Source: Paracoccaceae bacterium (GTDB lineage: Bacteria > Pseudomonadota > Alphaproteobacteria > Rhodobacterales > Rhodobacteraceae). From it: a stretch of DNA of 64,000 nt. The translations under genes were made by a program, and so were the position numbers. The notes under the pieces were generated by a model. It searched no databases, was not told the DNA's origin, and was given only the letters and a program-made list of their open reading frames with translations. Each line of letters opens with the position of its first letter. Within the stretch, counting starts at the first letter, position 1. Below are positions 18,224 through 27,099 of the stretch, piece after piece. The stretch is from positions 248,001 through 312,000 of the forward strand of contig JAUYQR010000015.1 in assembly GCA_030697175.1 (NCBI GenBank). Direction: 5' to 3'.

Positions 18224-18733
18224 ATGACCAAATCGAAGAAGCCTGATTTCCGCCCGAACGAGTTCGTCGTCTATCCCGCCCACGGGGTCGGCAAGATCAT
18301 CTCGATCGAAGAACAGCAGATCGCCGGACTTCAGCTGGAGCTTTTCGTGATCTCCTTCGAGAAGGACAAGATGACCCTGCGGGTTCCCACCCACAAGGCC
18401 ACCGAAATCGGCATGCGCGCGCTCTCCGCCCCCGATGTGGTGACCAAGGCGCTCGACACGCTCAAGGGCAAGGCCAAGGTCAAGCGCGCGATGTGGTCGC
18501 GCCGCGCCCAGGAATACGAACAGAAGATCAACTCCGGCGACCTTCTCTCGATCGCCGAGGTGGTCCGTGACCTGCACCGCACCGACGACCAGCGCGAACA
18601 ATCCTATTCCGAACGCCAGCTTTACGAGGCCGCCCTCGAACGCCTGACCCGCGAAGTCGCCGCCGTGTCCGGCGTGGACGAAGCCGGTGCCGCCAAGCAG
18701 GTGGACTCGGTCCTCGTCGGCCGCGCCGCCTGA
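18224..18733 (+). CDS. carD: CarD/CdnL-family RNA polymerase-binding transcription regulator
   Basis: 169 residues. The N-terminal Tudor-like CarD_CdnL_TRCF domain (about 10-68) begins FRPNEFVVYPAHGVGKII and binds the RNA polymerase beta subunit; the C-terminal helical half (RAMWSRRAQEYEQKINSGDL, then REQSYSERQLYEAAL) contacts promoter DNA near the -10 box. In alphaproteobacteria CarD stabilises open complexes, notably at rRNA and growth-linked promoters. Monocistronic, with its own predicted promoter and terminator. Confidence 0.95.
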   Translation: MTKSKKPDFRPNEFVVYPAHGVGKIISIEEQQIAGLQLELFVISFEKDKMTLRVPTHKATEIGMRALSAPDVVTKALDTLKGKAKVKRAMWSRRAQEYEQKINSGDLLSIAEVVRDLHRTDDQREQSYSERQLYEAALERLTREVAAVSGVDEAGAAKQVDSVLVGRAA

Positions 18734-18754
18734 TCGACGCCGCAGCAAGACCCG

Positions 18755-18783
18755 AACGGCGGCCCGCAAGGACCGCCGTTTTT
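18755..18783 (+). terminator. Rho-independent terminator of carD
   Basis: AACGGCGG (18755-18762) pairs perfectly with CCGCCGTT (18773-18780) around a 10-base loop, and the stem runs into a short T tract ending at 18783. It sits 21 bp after the carD stop, directly at the end of the convergent gene. Confidence 0.85.
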
Positions 18784-19334
18784 CAGTGCCCGAAATACCG
18801 CTCCGCCGGCAGATAGGCCGCCAGTCGCCCCGCCGCGCACCAGTCGCGCTCAAGGCCCAGATCCCCCACCAGCACCACCTGATCGGCTGGCACCCGGCCC
18901 AGCGCCGCGCGCAGCGCATCGCGCATCTCGCCAAACCCCGCCAGCGCCCAGGGTGCCGGATGTGCTGCGTCCAGCACCGGATTGGCCGCCGCCACCATCC
19001 CCGCCGTCAGCGGCGCAACCGCCAGGGCCACCCGACCGCAGCCCGTCACCGCCGCCAGCTTTTCGGCCCGCCCCTCCGGCATCGCAGGCCGCACCAGCGT
19101 CACCCGCAACGCGTTGGTTGAAAACAGAAACGCCACCACGTCATGCCCGGTCGCCGCCCGCACCCCGGCATAGGTCCCGTAATCCAGGCCCAGCGCCTTC
19201 GCCCGCTTCACCCGCAGCCGCACCACCTCCACCGGCAGGATCGGCAACAACCGCTCCCGCGCCGCCGCCCAGCAATGCCGCCGCCAGCTTGCGCCGCCCT
19301 CCAGCGATGGCCCCCGGTTATGCCCGATCTGCAT
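18783..19334 (-). CDS. Conserved-looking protein of unknown function
   Basis: 183 residues, no signal peptide. It opens with the IGHNRGP motif often seen at the start of small rhodobacterial proteins, then a basic region (RLRVKRAKALGLDYGTYAG) and an Ala/Leu-rich second half with GDLGLERDW near the end. I cannot name a family. It is convergent with carD and separated from ribE by a hairpin repeat. Confidence 0.7.
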   Translation of the reverse strand: MQIGHNRGPSLEGGASWRRHCWAAARERLLPILPVEVVRLRVKRAKALGLDYGTYAGVRAATGHDVVAFLFSTNALRVTLVRPAMPEGRAEKLAAVTGCGRVALAVAPLTAGMVAAANPVLDAAHPAPWALAGFGEMRDALRAALGRVPADQVVLVGDLGLERDWCAAGRLAAYLPAERYFGH

Positions 19335-19350
19335 CGGCTTCCCCTTTGCA

Positions 19351-19392
19351 CAAATATCCCACGGGAGGTCCGGAGGGTGTGAAACCCTCCGG
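19351..19392 (+). repeat. GTGAA-loop intergenic hairpin repeat, copy A
   Basis: Conserved CAAATATCCCACGGG block followed by a perfect 9-bp stem CCGGAGGGT/ACCCTCCGG with loop GTGAA (19370-19392). Two further copies lie at 29583-29627 and 29789-29828. It sits between ribE and the next minus-strand gene, so it could also stabilise or end the ribE transcript. Confidence 0.75.
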
Positions 19393-19412
19393 GGCCGGCC
19401 ATATGCGCCACC

Positions 19413-20009
19413 TCAGCCCCACTCGCGCAGCCGCGCCACATAGCGCGCCATCGTGTCGATCTCCAGGTTGACCCGGTCGCCGACCGCGACCTCGCCCCAG
19501 GTCGTTGCCCCTTGCGTATGCGGGATGAAGTTGATCCCGAAATCACACCCTTCCACCTCGTTGACCGTCAGCGAGGTGCCGTTCAGCGCGACCGACCCTT
19601 TCGGTGCGATGAACTTCGCCAGGGCTTCCGGCGCGCGGAACGTCACCCGGACCGACCCGCCCTCGGGCCGCACCGCCACCACCTCGGCCAGCCCGTCGAC
19701 ATGGCCCGACACGATATGTCCGCCCAATTCATCGCCCACCTTCAGCGCCCGTTCCAGGTTCACCCGCTTGCCGGGCGACCATCCGGCAAGGTTGGTCCTT
19801 GACACCGTCTCGGCCGAGATCTGCACGTCGAACCAGTTCTGCGGCTGCGTTCCCAGCGCCACCACCGTCAGGCACACCCCGTCGCAGGCGATCGACGCGC
19901 CGATGTCGATGCGGCCCACATCGTAGCTGGTGCCGATCCGGGCGCGCAGGTCGCCCTGCTGCTCGGTCTCAAGGACCCTGCCGATATCCGTGACAATCCC
20001 CGTAAACAT
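19413..20009 (-). CDS. ribE: Riboflavin synthase alpha chain
   Basis: 198 residues. It dismutates two lumazines to riboflavin plus the pyrimidine precursor, directly after RibH in the pathway. The two lumazine-binding repeats are evident: MFTGIVTDIGRV at the N-terminus with ACDGVCLTVV, and HIVSGHVDGLAEV with LNGTSLTVNEVEG in the second. The open frame extends 48 codons upstream, but MFTGIV is the universal start. It is 8 kb away from ribB/ribH, so the pathway is split in this genome. No FMN riboswitch is seen upstream. Confidence 0.96.
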   Translation of the reverse strand: MFTGIVTDIGRVLETEQQGDLRARIGTSYDVGRIDIGASIACDGVCLTVVALGTQPQNWFDVQISAETVSRTNLAGWSPGKRVNLERALKVGDELGGHIVSGHVDGLAEVVAVRPEGGSVRVTFRAPEALAKFIAPKGSVALNGTSLTVNEVEGCDFGINFIPHTQGATTWGEVAVGDRVNLEIDTMARYVARLREWG

Positions 20010-20217
20010 CGCCGGCAATCCTTCGCTTTTGCTCACTCCCTGACGTAGCCCCGGCCCCGCAGCCCTGCAAGCCCCCCGAACCTGCCCGCAAACCGGCCCG
20101 CAAGGCGCGTCCCGTCCGCCACGCGCGGGTGCGGCGTGACGCAGTCTCCGCAATTTCGCTTTATTCCTCGCTCACACTGGCCAATACACAGCGCAGAGCT
20201 GTCAAAAAAGGCCCCCG

Positions 20218-21498
20218 ATGACCGCAGGCGAGCGAAGATTTCTGTTCCTGCAAGGCCCGCACGGTCCGTGGTTTCACCACCTCGGCCGGATGCTGCGCGC
20301 GGCCGGGGGGCAGGTCTGGCGCATCGGCTTCAACCTTGGCGACCGGGTGTTCTGGCCGGGGCCGGGCTACATCGCCTTTACCGGTGCGCTGCACGACTGG
20401 CCCGATACGCTGGCCGGCCACCTTGACCGGCATGCGATCACCGACATCGTGCTTTACGGCGATACCCGCCCGGTCCACGCCACCGCCGTCCGGCTTGCCC
20501 GCGCCCGTGGCCTGACCGTGCATGTGTTCGAGGAAGGCTACCTCCGCCCCTACTGGATCACCTATGAACGCGGCGGGTCCAACGGCAACTCCCGCCTGAT
20601 GGGCCTGTCGCTGCCGCAAATGCAGGCCGCCCTTGCCACGGTCGATGCCGATCTGCCCGATACCCCCGGCACCTGGGGCGACATGCGCCAGCACATGTTC
20701 TGGGGCGCGCTCTATCACGGCTGTGTGGCGCTCGGCGGTCGCGCCTACCGCGCCTTCCGCCCGCACCGTGATCTGACCGTCGGGCAAGAGTTCCTGCTGT
20801 ATCTCAAGGCTTTCCTGCTTTTGCCGCTGCACCGCGTCCAGCGCCGGATCGCAACCTGGCGCATCCGTTTCGGCGGCTTTCCCTACCACCTTGCGATCCT
20901 GCAACTCGATCACGACGCCAGCTTTCGTGACCATTCGCCGTTCCGCACGACGGGCGAGTTTCTCAGCGTGGTGATGGCCAATTTCGCCAAGGGCGCGCCG
21001 CGCCACCACCACCTCGTGTTCAAGGCCCACCCGCTGGAAGATGGCCGCACGCCCCTCGCCGCCAACATCGCGCGCCTCGCGCGTGACAGCGGGCTTGGCG
21101 GGCGGGTGCATTTCGTGCGTGGCGGCAAGCTGGCGCATCTTCTGACCGATGCCCGAACCGCCGTCACGGTGAACTCCACCGCCGGCCAGCAGGCGTTGTG
21201 GCGCGGCATTCCCCTGCGCCCCTTCGGAGCAGCGGTCTATGCCAAACCCGAGTTCGTGTCGTCCCAGCCGCTCGATGCGTTCTTTGCGGCACCTGACCGC
21301 CCCGATACCCGGGCCTACCGCGCCTACCGGCGGTTTCTTCTGGAAACCAGCCAGGTGTCGGGCGGCTTTTATGCCTCACGCGGGCGCCGCGCGCTCCTGC
21401 GGCAGGTGGTGGACATGATGCTCTCGCCGCAAGATCCCTACGCCGCGCTGCTCGACGGGACAGCGGCACCACGGCAACAGTTGCGCGTCATGAAATAG
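20218..21498 (+). CDS. kpsS: Capsule polysaccharide export/modification protein KpsS (beta-Kdo transferase family)
   Basis: 426 residues. KpsS adds the Kdo linker residue to the phosphatidylglycerol anchor of group 2-type capsules at the inner face of the inner membrane. Seen: FLQGPHGPWFHHLGR at the N-terminus, VFEEGYLRPYWITYE, the LVFKAHPLEDGR motif and the NSTAGQQALWRGIPL segment, all typical of the KpsS/LipB (capsule synthesis) family. It is first of kpsS-kpsD-kpsC, all on the plus strand. Confidence 0.9.
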   Translation: MTAGERRFLFLQGPHGPWFHHLGRMLRAAGGQVWRIGFNLGDRVFWPGPGYIAFTGALHDWPDTLAGHLDRHAITDIVLYGDTRPVHATAVRLARARGLTVHVFEEGYLRPYWITYERGGSNGNSRLMGLSLPQMQAALATVDADLPDTPGTWGDMRQHMFWGALYHGCVALGGRAYRAFRPHRDLTVGQEFLLYLKAFLLLPLHRVQRRIATWRIRFGGFPYHLAILQLDHDASFRDHSPFRTTGEFLSVVMANFAKGAPRHHHLVFKAHPLEDGRTPLAANIARLARDSGLGGRVHFVRGGKLAHLLTDARTAVTVNSTAGQQALWRGIPLRPFGAAVYAKPEFVSSQPLDAFFAAPDRPDTRAYRAYRRFLLETSQVSGGFYASRGRRALLRQVVDMMLSPQDPYAALLDGTAAPRQQLRVMK

Positions 21499-21583
21499 CC
21501 GATGGAACCGGCGCTGGCAAAGTTCGCCTGGCTTTTGTAACCTCGCGTCAAAATGTACCCCGATCAAAGAGGGACCCGAGGCA

Positions 21584-22717
21584 GTGCAGTTCATGTTTTC
21601 CAAGACGGCCAGACTGGTCGCCGTTATCAGTGCTGCCGCATTTGTCGCGTCCTGCGCCCTGCCGCGCTCTGGCCCGAACAAGCGCGAGATCTATGCCGGA
21701 TCGGTGCAGAAAGACGGTGACGCCTTTGTCGTCACGGTCACCGACCAGGTGTCGCGCACCACGGCGCGGCAACCGTCGTTCGGGTTCAGCAAGGCGTTTC
21801 AGAATGCCGGCGTGATCGGCTCCGACACGATTTCCAGCGGTGACCGGCTGTCGGTCGTCGTGTTTGAAAACGTCAAGGAAGAGCCGCTCCTTGGCAACAC
21901 CGGCCAGCGCGTGACGCCGCTCAACGAAATGCAGGTCGATGGGCAGGGCTATATCTTCATCCCTTACGCCGGTCGCGTCCGTGCGGCGGGGCAGACCCCC
22001 GAAGGGCTGCGCCAGGCCATCACGCGCCTGCTTGAAGACCAGACCCCCGACCCGCAGGTGCAGGTCCGCCGTCTTGCCGGCGACGGCTCCACCATATCCA
22101 TCGCGGGCCAGGCCGCCGGCCCCGGCATCTACCCGATCGAGGCACCGACCCGCACCCTTGCCACCATGCTGGCAAAATCCGGTGGTGTGTCGATTGATGC
22201 CGATGTGGCCATTGTCCGCGTCACGCGCGGCGCGCACAGCGGCCGGATCTGGCTCAAGGATCTTTATGAAAACCCGGCCCTCGACATCGCGCTGCGCCCC
22301 GGTGATCAGATCGTGATCGAAGAGGACAGCCGCACCTTCACCGCGCTTGGCGCCACCGGCGGGCAGAACCTCGTGCCGTTCAAAAGCGAAAGCCTGTCCG
22401 CGCTTGAAGCCATTGCCACCGTGGGCGGCCTGTCCACCAACTCCGCCGACCCGACCGGCGTGTTCGTCCTGCGTGACGAGACGGAAGACATCGCCAATGC
22501 CGTCCTTGGCCGCACCGATCTGATCGGCGACCAGCGCCTGGTCTATGTGCTGGATCTGACCGAACCGACCGGGCTTTTCGAGGCCCGCGATTTCCAGATC
22601 CGCGACGGCGACACGCTCTACGTCACCGAGGCACCCTTTGTTCAGTGGCAAAAGACCCTTGCCGCGATCACCGGAACCACGGGTGCCGCGACCAATCTCG
22701 CCAACACCGGGAACTGA
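21584..22717 (+). CDS. kpsD: Outer-membrane polysaccharide export lipoprotein (Wza/KpsD family)
   Basis: 377 residues. The signal sequence ends in a lipobox (FVASC), so the mature protein is a lipoprotein. It carries a Poly_export domain (residues about 80-170, GDRLSVVVFEN, DGQGYIFIPYAGRVRAAGQT) and SLBB-type repeats (ISIAGQAAGPGIYPIEAP, later VGGLSTNSADPTGVFVLRD). It would form the outer-membrane channel of the capsule exporter. The start may be the GTG at 21584 or the ATG at 21593; neither ribosome site is decisive. kpsC follows within 8 bp. Confidence 0.88.
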   Translation: MQFMFSKTARLVAVISAAAFVASCALPRSGPNKREIYAGSVQKDGDAFVVTVTDQVSRTTARQPSFGFSKAFQNAGVIGSDTISSGDRLSVVVFENVKEEPLLGNTGQRVTPLNEMQVDGQGYIFIPYAGRVRAAGQTPEGLRQAITRLLEDQTPDPQVQVRRLAGDGSTISIAGQAAGPGIYPIEAPTRTLATMLAKSGGVSIDADVAIVRVTRGAHSGRIWLKDLYENPALDIALRPGDQIVIEEDSRTFTALGATGGQNLVPFKSESLSALEAIATVGGLSTNSADPTGVFVLRDETEDIANAVLGRTDLIGDQRLVYVLDLTEPTGLFEARDFQIRDGDTLYVTEAPFVQWQKTLAAITGTTGAATNLANTGN

Positions 22718-22724
22718 CGGTCCC

Positions 22725-24776
22725 TTGTCTGGCACCGGGCGCCTCTGGTCCGACCACCCGCTCCCCCGCAGGCTCTGTCACCAGAACCTCGGTTTCCTCA
22801 CCGACCGCCGCCTTGCGCGCATCCTCGCGCTGGCCGGCCACCCGCTCCGCTTCGGTCTGCCCGGCCCCGAGGACGGCGTCCTTGTCTGGGGTCGCAGCCC
22901 CACCGCCACGCGGGGCGAGGCGGTTGCCACCCGCCGCAAGGTGCCGCTGGTCCGGGCCGAGGATGCTTTCCTGCGCTCGCTCCACCCCGGCCGCACCGGT
23001 GCGCCTGCCCTCGGCCTGATCCTCGACCCGATCGGCGTGCATTTCGACGCCAGCGCGCCCTCGCTCCTCGAACGCATCCTCGCCACCGATCCATTGGACG
23101 ATTCGAACATCCTGTCCCGCGCGCGGCAGGGAAACGAGCGTATCCAGTCCCTTCACTTGTCCAAATACAACATCCACGACCCCGCCCTGACGCCGCCACC
23201 GCCCGGCTACGTCCTTGTCGTCGACCAGACCCAGGGCGACGCCTCGATCCGCCATTCGGGTGCCAGCGCCTCCAGCTTCCGCGAAATGCTGGTGCTTGCG
23301 CAGGACCAGAACCCCGGCGCGCGCATCGTCATCAAGGCGCATCCCGAAACGACGCTTGGCCTGCGCCCCGGCCATTTCGGCCCCGCAGACGCCACGGGCC
23401 GCATCACCCTTCTCACCGCCCCCGTCTCGCCCTGGGCGCTGCTCGACGGGGCCATCGCGGTCTACACCGTGTCGTCGCAGCTTGGCTTCGAGGCGATCCT
23501 TGCCGGGCATCGCCCCCATGTCCTCGGCCAGCCGTTCTACGCCGGCTGGGGCCTGACCCAGGACGCCACGCCCCCGCCACGCCGCAGCCGCAGCCTCACG
23601 AAAACCCAGCTTTTCGTCGCCGCGATGATCCTTGCGCCGCTGTGGTATGATCCCTGCCGCGACCGGCTGTGCAGCCTTGAAGACGCGCTCGACCAGTTGG
23701 AGGCCGAGGTCCGCGCCTTCCGTCAGGACCGCTTCGGCCATGTCGCCACCGGCATGCGGCTGTGGAAACGCCAGCGCCTGCAACAGGTGTTCGGCGCGAC
23801 CAAGCCGGTGATCTTCCGCAACGATCCTGCCGCCGCCACCGCCCTCGCCACCAAGACCGGCCGCACCCTGATGATCTGGGCCAGCAAGGAACCCGAGGCC
23901 TTCGCCCCCACCGCCCCGACCCTGCGCATCGAAGACGGCTTCCTGCGCTCGCGCGGCCTTGGCGCGGCGCTGACCCCCGCGCTCAGCCTCGTCACCGACG
24001 ACCTTGGCATCTATTACGATCCGACCCGACCCTCGCGCCTCGAACACCTCATCCTCGCGCCGCTCACCGTTTCCGCCCGCCGCCGCACCGAACGCCTGCT
24101 GGACCGTCTGACCAAAGCCGGCCTGTCCAAATACAACCTCGCGGCCACCCCCCTGCCGCCTTTGCCGCAAGGCCACCGCATCCTCGTCCCCGGTCAGGTC
24201 GAAGACGACGCCTCGATCCTGAAGGGCGCGGGCGAGGTCCGCACCAACGCGGCGCTCCTCAAAGCGGTGCGTGAGGCCAACCCCGGCGCCGTGATCCTTT
24301 ACAAACCCCACCCCGATGTCGACGCCGGCCTGCGCCCCGGCGCGCTGACCGACCCCGCGCTCGCCGACGTGATCCTGTCGAACACCGACCCCGCCGAAAC
24401 CCTCGCCGCCGTCGACGAGGTCTGGACGATCACCTCGCTTCTGGGCTTCGAGGCGCTCGTTCGGGGCAAACCCGTCACCACCCTCGGCGCGCCGTTCTAC
24501 GCCGGCTGGGGTCTGACCCGCGACCTTGGCCCGGTCCCCGCCCGCCGCCTGCGCCGCGCCGATGGCAGCCTTCTGCCGCGCCCCGACCTGCTGCAACTGG
24601 CCCACGCCGCCCTGATCGCCTATCCGCGCTACTGGGATCCGGTCAGCCGCCGCCCCTGCCCGCCCGAGGTGATCGTGGATCGCCTGATCGCCGGCACCCT
24701 TCGCCAAGGGCCGGGAAACTGGCTACTCGCCCGCCTGCAAGGCCGCTTCGCCAGCCTGCACCGGTTTTGGCGCTAG
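22725..24776 (+). CDS. kpsC: Capsule polysaccharide biosynthesis protein KpsC (tandem beta-Kdo transferase)
   Basis: About 683 residues in two homologous halves. Each half has an LSKYN motif, a D-x-SI segment after a Q (QTQGDASI and QVEDDASI), a K-x-HP motif (IKAHPETTLGLRPG and YKPHPDVDAGLRPG) and a GFEA...PFYAGWGLT ending, as in two-domain KpsC enzymes that build the Kdo linker of capsules. The start is taken as TTG at 22725, just after the kpsD stop; the frame is also open inside kpsD, so the exact start is uncertain. Its 3' end overlaps the convergent MATE gene by 54 bp. Confidence 0.9.
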   Translation: MSGTGRLWSDHPLPRRLCHQNLGFLTDRRLARILALAGHPLRFGLPGPEDGVLVWGRSPTATRGEAVATRRKVPLVRAEDAFLRSLHPGRTGAPALGLILDPIGVHFDASAPSLLERILATDPLDDSNILSRARQGNERIQSLHLSKYNIHDPALTPPPPGYVLVVDQTQGDASIRHSGASASSFREMLVLAQDQNPGARIVIKAHPETTLGLRPGHFGPADATGRITLLTAPVSPWALLDGAIAVYTVSSQLGFEAILAGHRPHVLGQPFYAGWGLTQDATPPPRRSRSLTKTQLFVAAMILAPLWYDPCRDRLCSLEDALDQLEAEVRAFRQDRFGHVATGMRLWKRQRLQQVFGATKPVIFRNDPAAATALATKTGRTLMIWASKEPEAFAPTAPTLRIEDGFLRSRGLGAALTPALSLVTDDLGIYYDPTRPSRLEHLILAPLTVSARRRTERLLDRLTKAGLSKYNLAATPLPPLPQGHRILVPGQVEDDASILKGAGEVRTNAALLKAVREANPGAVILYKPHPDVDAGLRPGALTDPALADVILSNTDPAETLAAVDEVWTITSLLGFEALVRGKPVTTLGAPFYAGWGLTRDLGPVPARRLRRADGSLLPRPDLLQLAHAALIAYPRYWDPVSRRPCPPEVIVDRLIAGTLRQGPGNWLLARLQGRFASLHRFWR

Positions 24777-26111
24777 CATCCAGAACCGCACCAGAAGGCT
24801 GACCGCCGCGCAGACAAGCCCCACCACCAGCCCCAGCCACAGCCCGACCGCGCCGTAGCCCAGCGGAAACGCCAGCACATAGCTGCACGGGATGCCGACC
24901 AGCCAGTAACTCACCGCCGCCAGCACCATCGGCACCTTGGTATCCCTGATCCCGCGCAGCAGGCCCAGCGCCATCACCTGCATCGCATCGGCCAGATGGA
25001 ACAGCGCCGCCACGATCAACAGCGCCGCGCCAAGTTCGATGATCCGTGCGCTTTGCGGTTTCGATGTGTCCAGAAACAGCGCGATGATCGGCTCGGGGAA
25101 GATCACGTAAAGCGCTATCACCACCAGCGCCACCACCAGCGACAGGCCCATCGCCACCATCGCCCCATCCCGCAGCGCCCGCGCATCGCCGTGCCCGGCA
25201 AACCGCGCGGTGCGGATCGTGGCCGCACTCGACAGCCCGACATGCATCATGAACGTGACCGCCGTCACCTCCATCGCAATCCCGTGCGCCGCCAGCTCCA
25301 CCGTGCCGACCCAACCCATCATGATGGCCGAGGCCTGAAACAACCCCGCCTCCGCCACACCCGTCAGCCCGATCGGCCAGCCAAGCTGGAACACCTGCCC
25401 CATCGCGTGCCAGTCGGGCCGCCAGAACCGCTGGAACAGCCGGAACCGGCGCAGGTCGCGCAACAGGCCCGCGTAAAGGCCCAACACCAATAGCGTCAGC
25501 ACCTGCACCACGACCGTCGCAATCGCGGCCCCCCGAACACCCAGTTCGGGAAACCCCCAGTTGCCGAAGATCAGCGCCCAGTTGACGAGGATGTTCACGA
25601 ACACCGCCAGCACCGTGGCCCACAGCACCGCCTGCGTCCGCCCCAGCGCGGCAAGATAGCTTGAAAGCACCATCACGCCCAGGGCCGGCACCATGCCCAA
25701 CCCCGCGATGCGCATATAATCCTGCCCCAGCGCCGCAACCTCCGGGTTCTGCCCCAAAGCCAGCAGAATCGCCTCGGATTCCCAGAACAGGGGATAGGTC
25801 AGCAGCCCGTAGCCGACGGAAAGCCACAGCCCCATCCGCGTGTCGCGCCGCACCTGCACCTCGTCGCCCTGCCCAAGTGCTGCGGCCACCATCGGCATCA
25901 CCGCCTTGGCAAAGCCCGATCCCAGCACGAAAACCATGAAGAACGACGACGCGCCCAAGACGACGGCGGCCAGTTCGACCACGCCGTACCAGCCCAGCAT
26001 GACGGTATCGGTCACATGCAGCGCCATCTGCGCCAGATGCGATCCGACAAGGGGAAGGCCCAGCACAAGCGTCGCCCGTGCATGGCTGGAGGCGGTGAGG
26101 GTTTGGGTCAT
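24723..26111 (-). CDS. MATE-family multidrug efflux transporter
   Basis: 462 residues with about twelve hydrophobic helices and the internal two-fold repeat of MATE proteins (LGLPLVGSHLAQMALHVTDTVMLGWYG in the first half, QLGWPIGLTGVAEAGLFQASAIMMGWVG in the second, written here only as landmarks). The NorM-like Na+- or H+-coupled efflux of cationic drugs is the family role; substrate unknown. Transcribed alone. Confidence 0.9.
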   Translation of the reverse strand: MTQTLTASSHARATLVLGLPLVGSHLAQMALHVTDTVMLGWYGVVELAAVVLGASSFFMVFVLGSGFAKAVMPMVAAALGQGDEVQVRRDTRMGLWLSVGYGLLTYPLFWESEAILLALGQNPEVAALGQDYMRIAGLGMVPALGVMVLSSYLAALGRTQAVLWATVLAVFVNILVNWALIFGNWGFPELGVRGAAIATVVVQVLTLLVLGLYAGLLRDLRRFRLFQRFWRPDWHAMGQVFQLGWPIGLTGVAEAGLFQASAIMMGWVGTVELAAHGIAMEVTAVTFMMHVGLSSAATIRTARFAGHGDARALRDGAMVAMGLSLVVALVVIALYVIFPEPIIALFLDTSKPQSARIIELGAALLIVAALFHLADAMQVMALGLLRGIRDTKVPMVLAAVSYWLVGIPCSYVLAFPLGYGAVGLWLGLVVGLVCAAVSLLVRFWMLAPKPVQAGEAALQAGE

Positions 26112-26172
26112 GCCCTTCGATTAGCGCCCTGCCCGGGGAAGGACAAGACGGCTTCCCCGCCGCGCCGCGGCG

Positions 26173-27099
26173 TCACAGCGCCTGGCGCAAGAGCCCCAGC
26201 GCGACCAGCAGGATCACCGCGCCAACCGTCAGCTCAACCAGCGGCAGCGCCCGCGCCAGGCGCCCTCCGGGCAGGTTGGCCAACGCCCCCTCGCGCGCCC
26301 AGACCGCCATCAGCGCGACCGTGACCGTCACCGCCGCCGTGCCAAGACCCATCGCAAAGGCCCCGGCAATGCCCGCCGCCCCGACCCCGATCTGCCATGT
26401 CAGGATCAACAGGAACAGCGCGCCGGAACAGGGCCGCATCGCGACCCCCGCCACCAGCGCGACCGCATCGCGCCACCCGGTCAGACGGCTCACCTCGTCC
26501 AGCGTCGGCCCATGCGCGTGGCCGCAGTATGGCCCATGCTCATGCCCGTGGTCGTGCCCGTGGTCGTGCCCATGCTCATGCCCGTGGTCGTGGTCAGGCC
26601 GATGCCGCTCGCGCCGCACACCCCGCCAGCCACGCCACACCAGCCATGCCCCGAGGCCCGCGATCAGCGCGTGGCTCACCGGCGCCATCACCTCTTCCGC
26701 CGTGCCGACCACTGCCTGTCGCGTCCAGCCCAGCACCGCGACCGCCGCATAGACCAGCCCCACCGCCACCGCCGCCTGCGCCAGACTGGCCACAAACGCG
26801 ATGCCCACCAGCGGCACCAGCGGCACCCGCCGCGCCACGCCGTAACCACCGACCAGAAACTTGCCATGCCCCGGCCCGACAGCGTGCAGAACGCCATACG
26901 CGAACGACACCGCCAGCAACCCGGCCAGCGCCCCGGGCGCGCCGCCCCGCAAGGCGCGCACCGCGCCTGCCAGCCGGTCCTGCGCGGCCCGCGTCATGCC
27001 CTGCACCCAGGCCTGCAACACGTCGAACCCGCCCGCCAGCCACAGCGCCCCAAGGCCCAGCGCCAGCAAGAGGCCCACTCCCATCACGGCGCGGCGCAT
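26173..27099 (-). CDS. NicO/RcnA-type nickel-cobalt exporter with His-rich loop
   Basis: 308 residues with about six to seven membrane helices. Signatures are the HAVGPGHGKFLVG motif (residues 72-84) and the second-half GVAMRPCSGALFLL segment of the NicO family. Residues 166-196 form a cytoplasmic loop dense in alternating His-Asp/Gly/Glu, ending in CGHAHG, a metal-binding sensor or storage loop. It overlaps the upstream DUF1007 gene by 16 bp, so the pair is coupled. Direction of transport (export versus supply) is inferred from the family. Confidence 0.88.
   Translation of the reverse strand: MRRAVMGVGLLLALGLGALWLAGGFDVLQAWVQGMTRAAQDRLAGAVRALRGGAPGALAGLLAVSFAYGVLHAVGPGHGKFLVGGYGVARRVPLVPLVGIAFVASLAQAAVAVGLVYAAVAVLGWTRQAVVGTAEEVMAPVSHALIAGLGAWLVWRGWRGVRRERHRPDHDHGHEHGHDHGHDHGHEHGPYCGHAHGPTLDEVSRLTGWRDAVALVAGVAMRPCSGALFLLILTWQIGVGAAGIAGAFAMGLGTAAVTVTVALMAVWAREGALANLPGGRLARALPLVELTVGAVILLVALGLLRQAL

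Noticed and set aside
20010-20217. FMN riboswitch upstream of ribE
   Set aside because: No RFN-element consensus found in the 208-bp gap or upstream of ribB.
26490-26600. Direct repeats of ATGCTCATGCCCGTGGTCGTG type, as a possible tandem-repeat or CRISPR-like array
   Set aside because: They simply encode the His-Asp-Gly loop of the NicO transporter.
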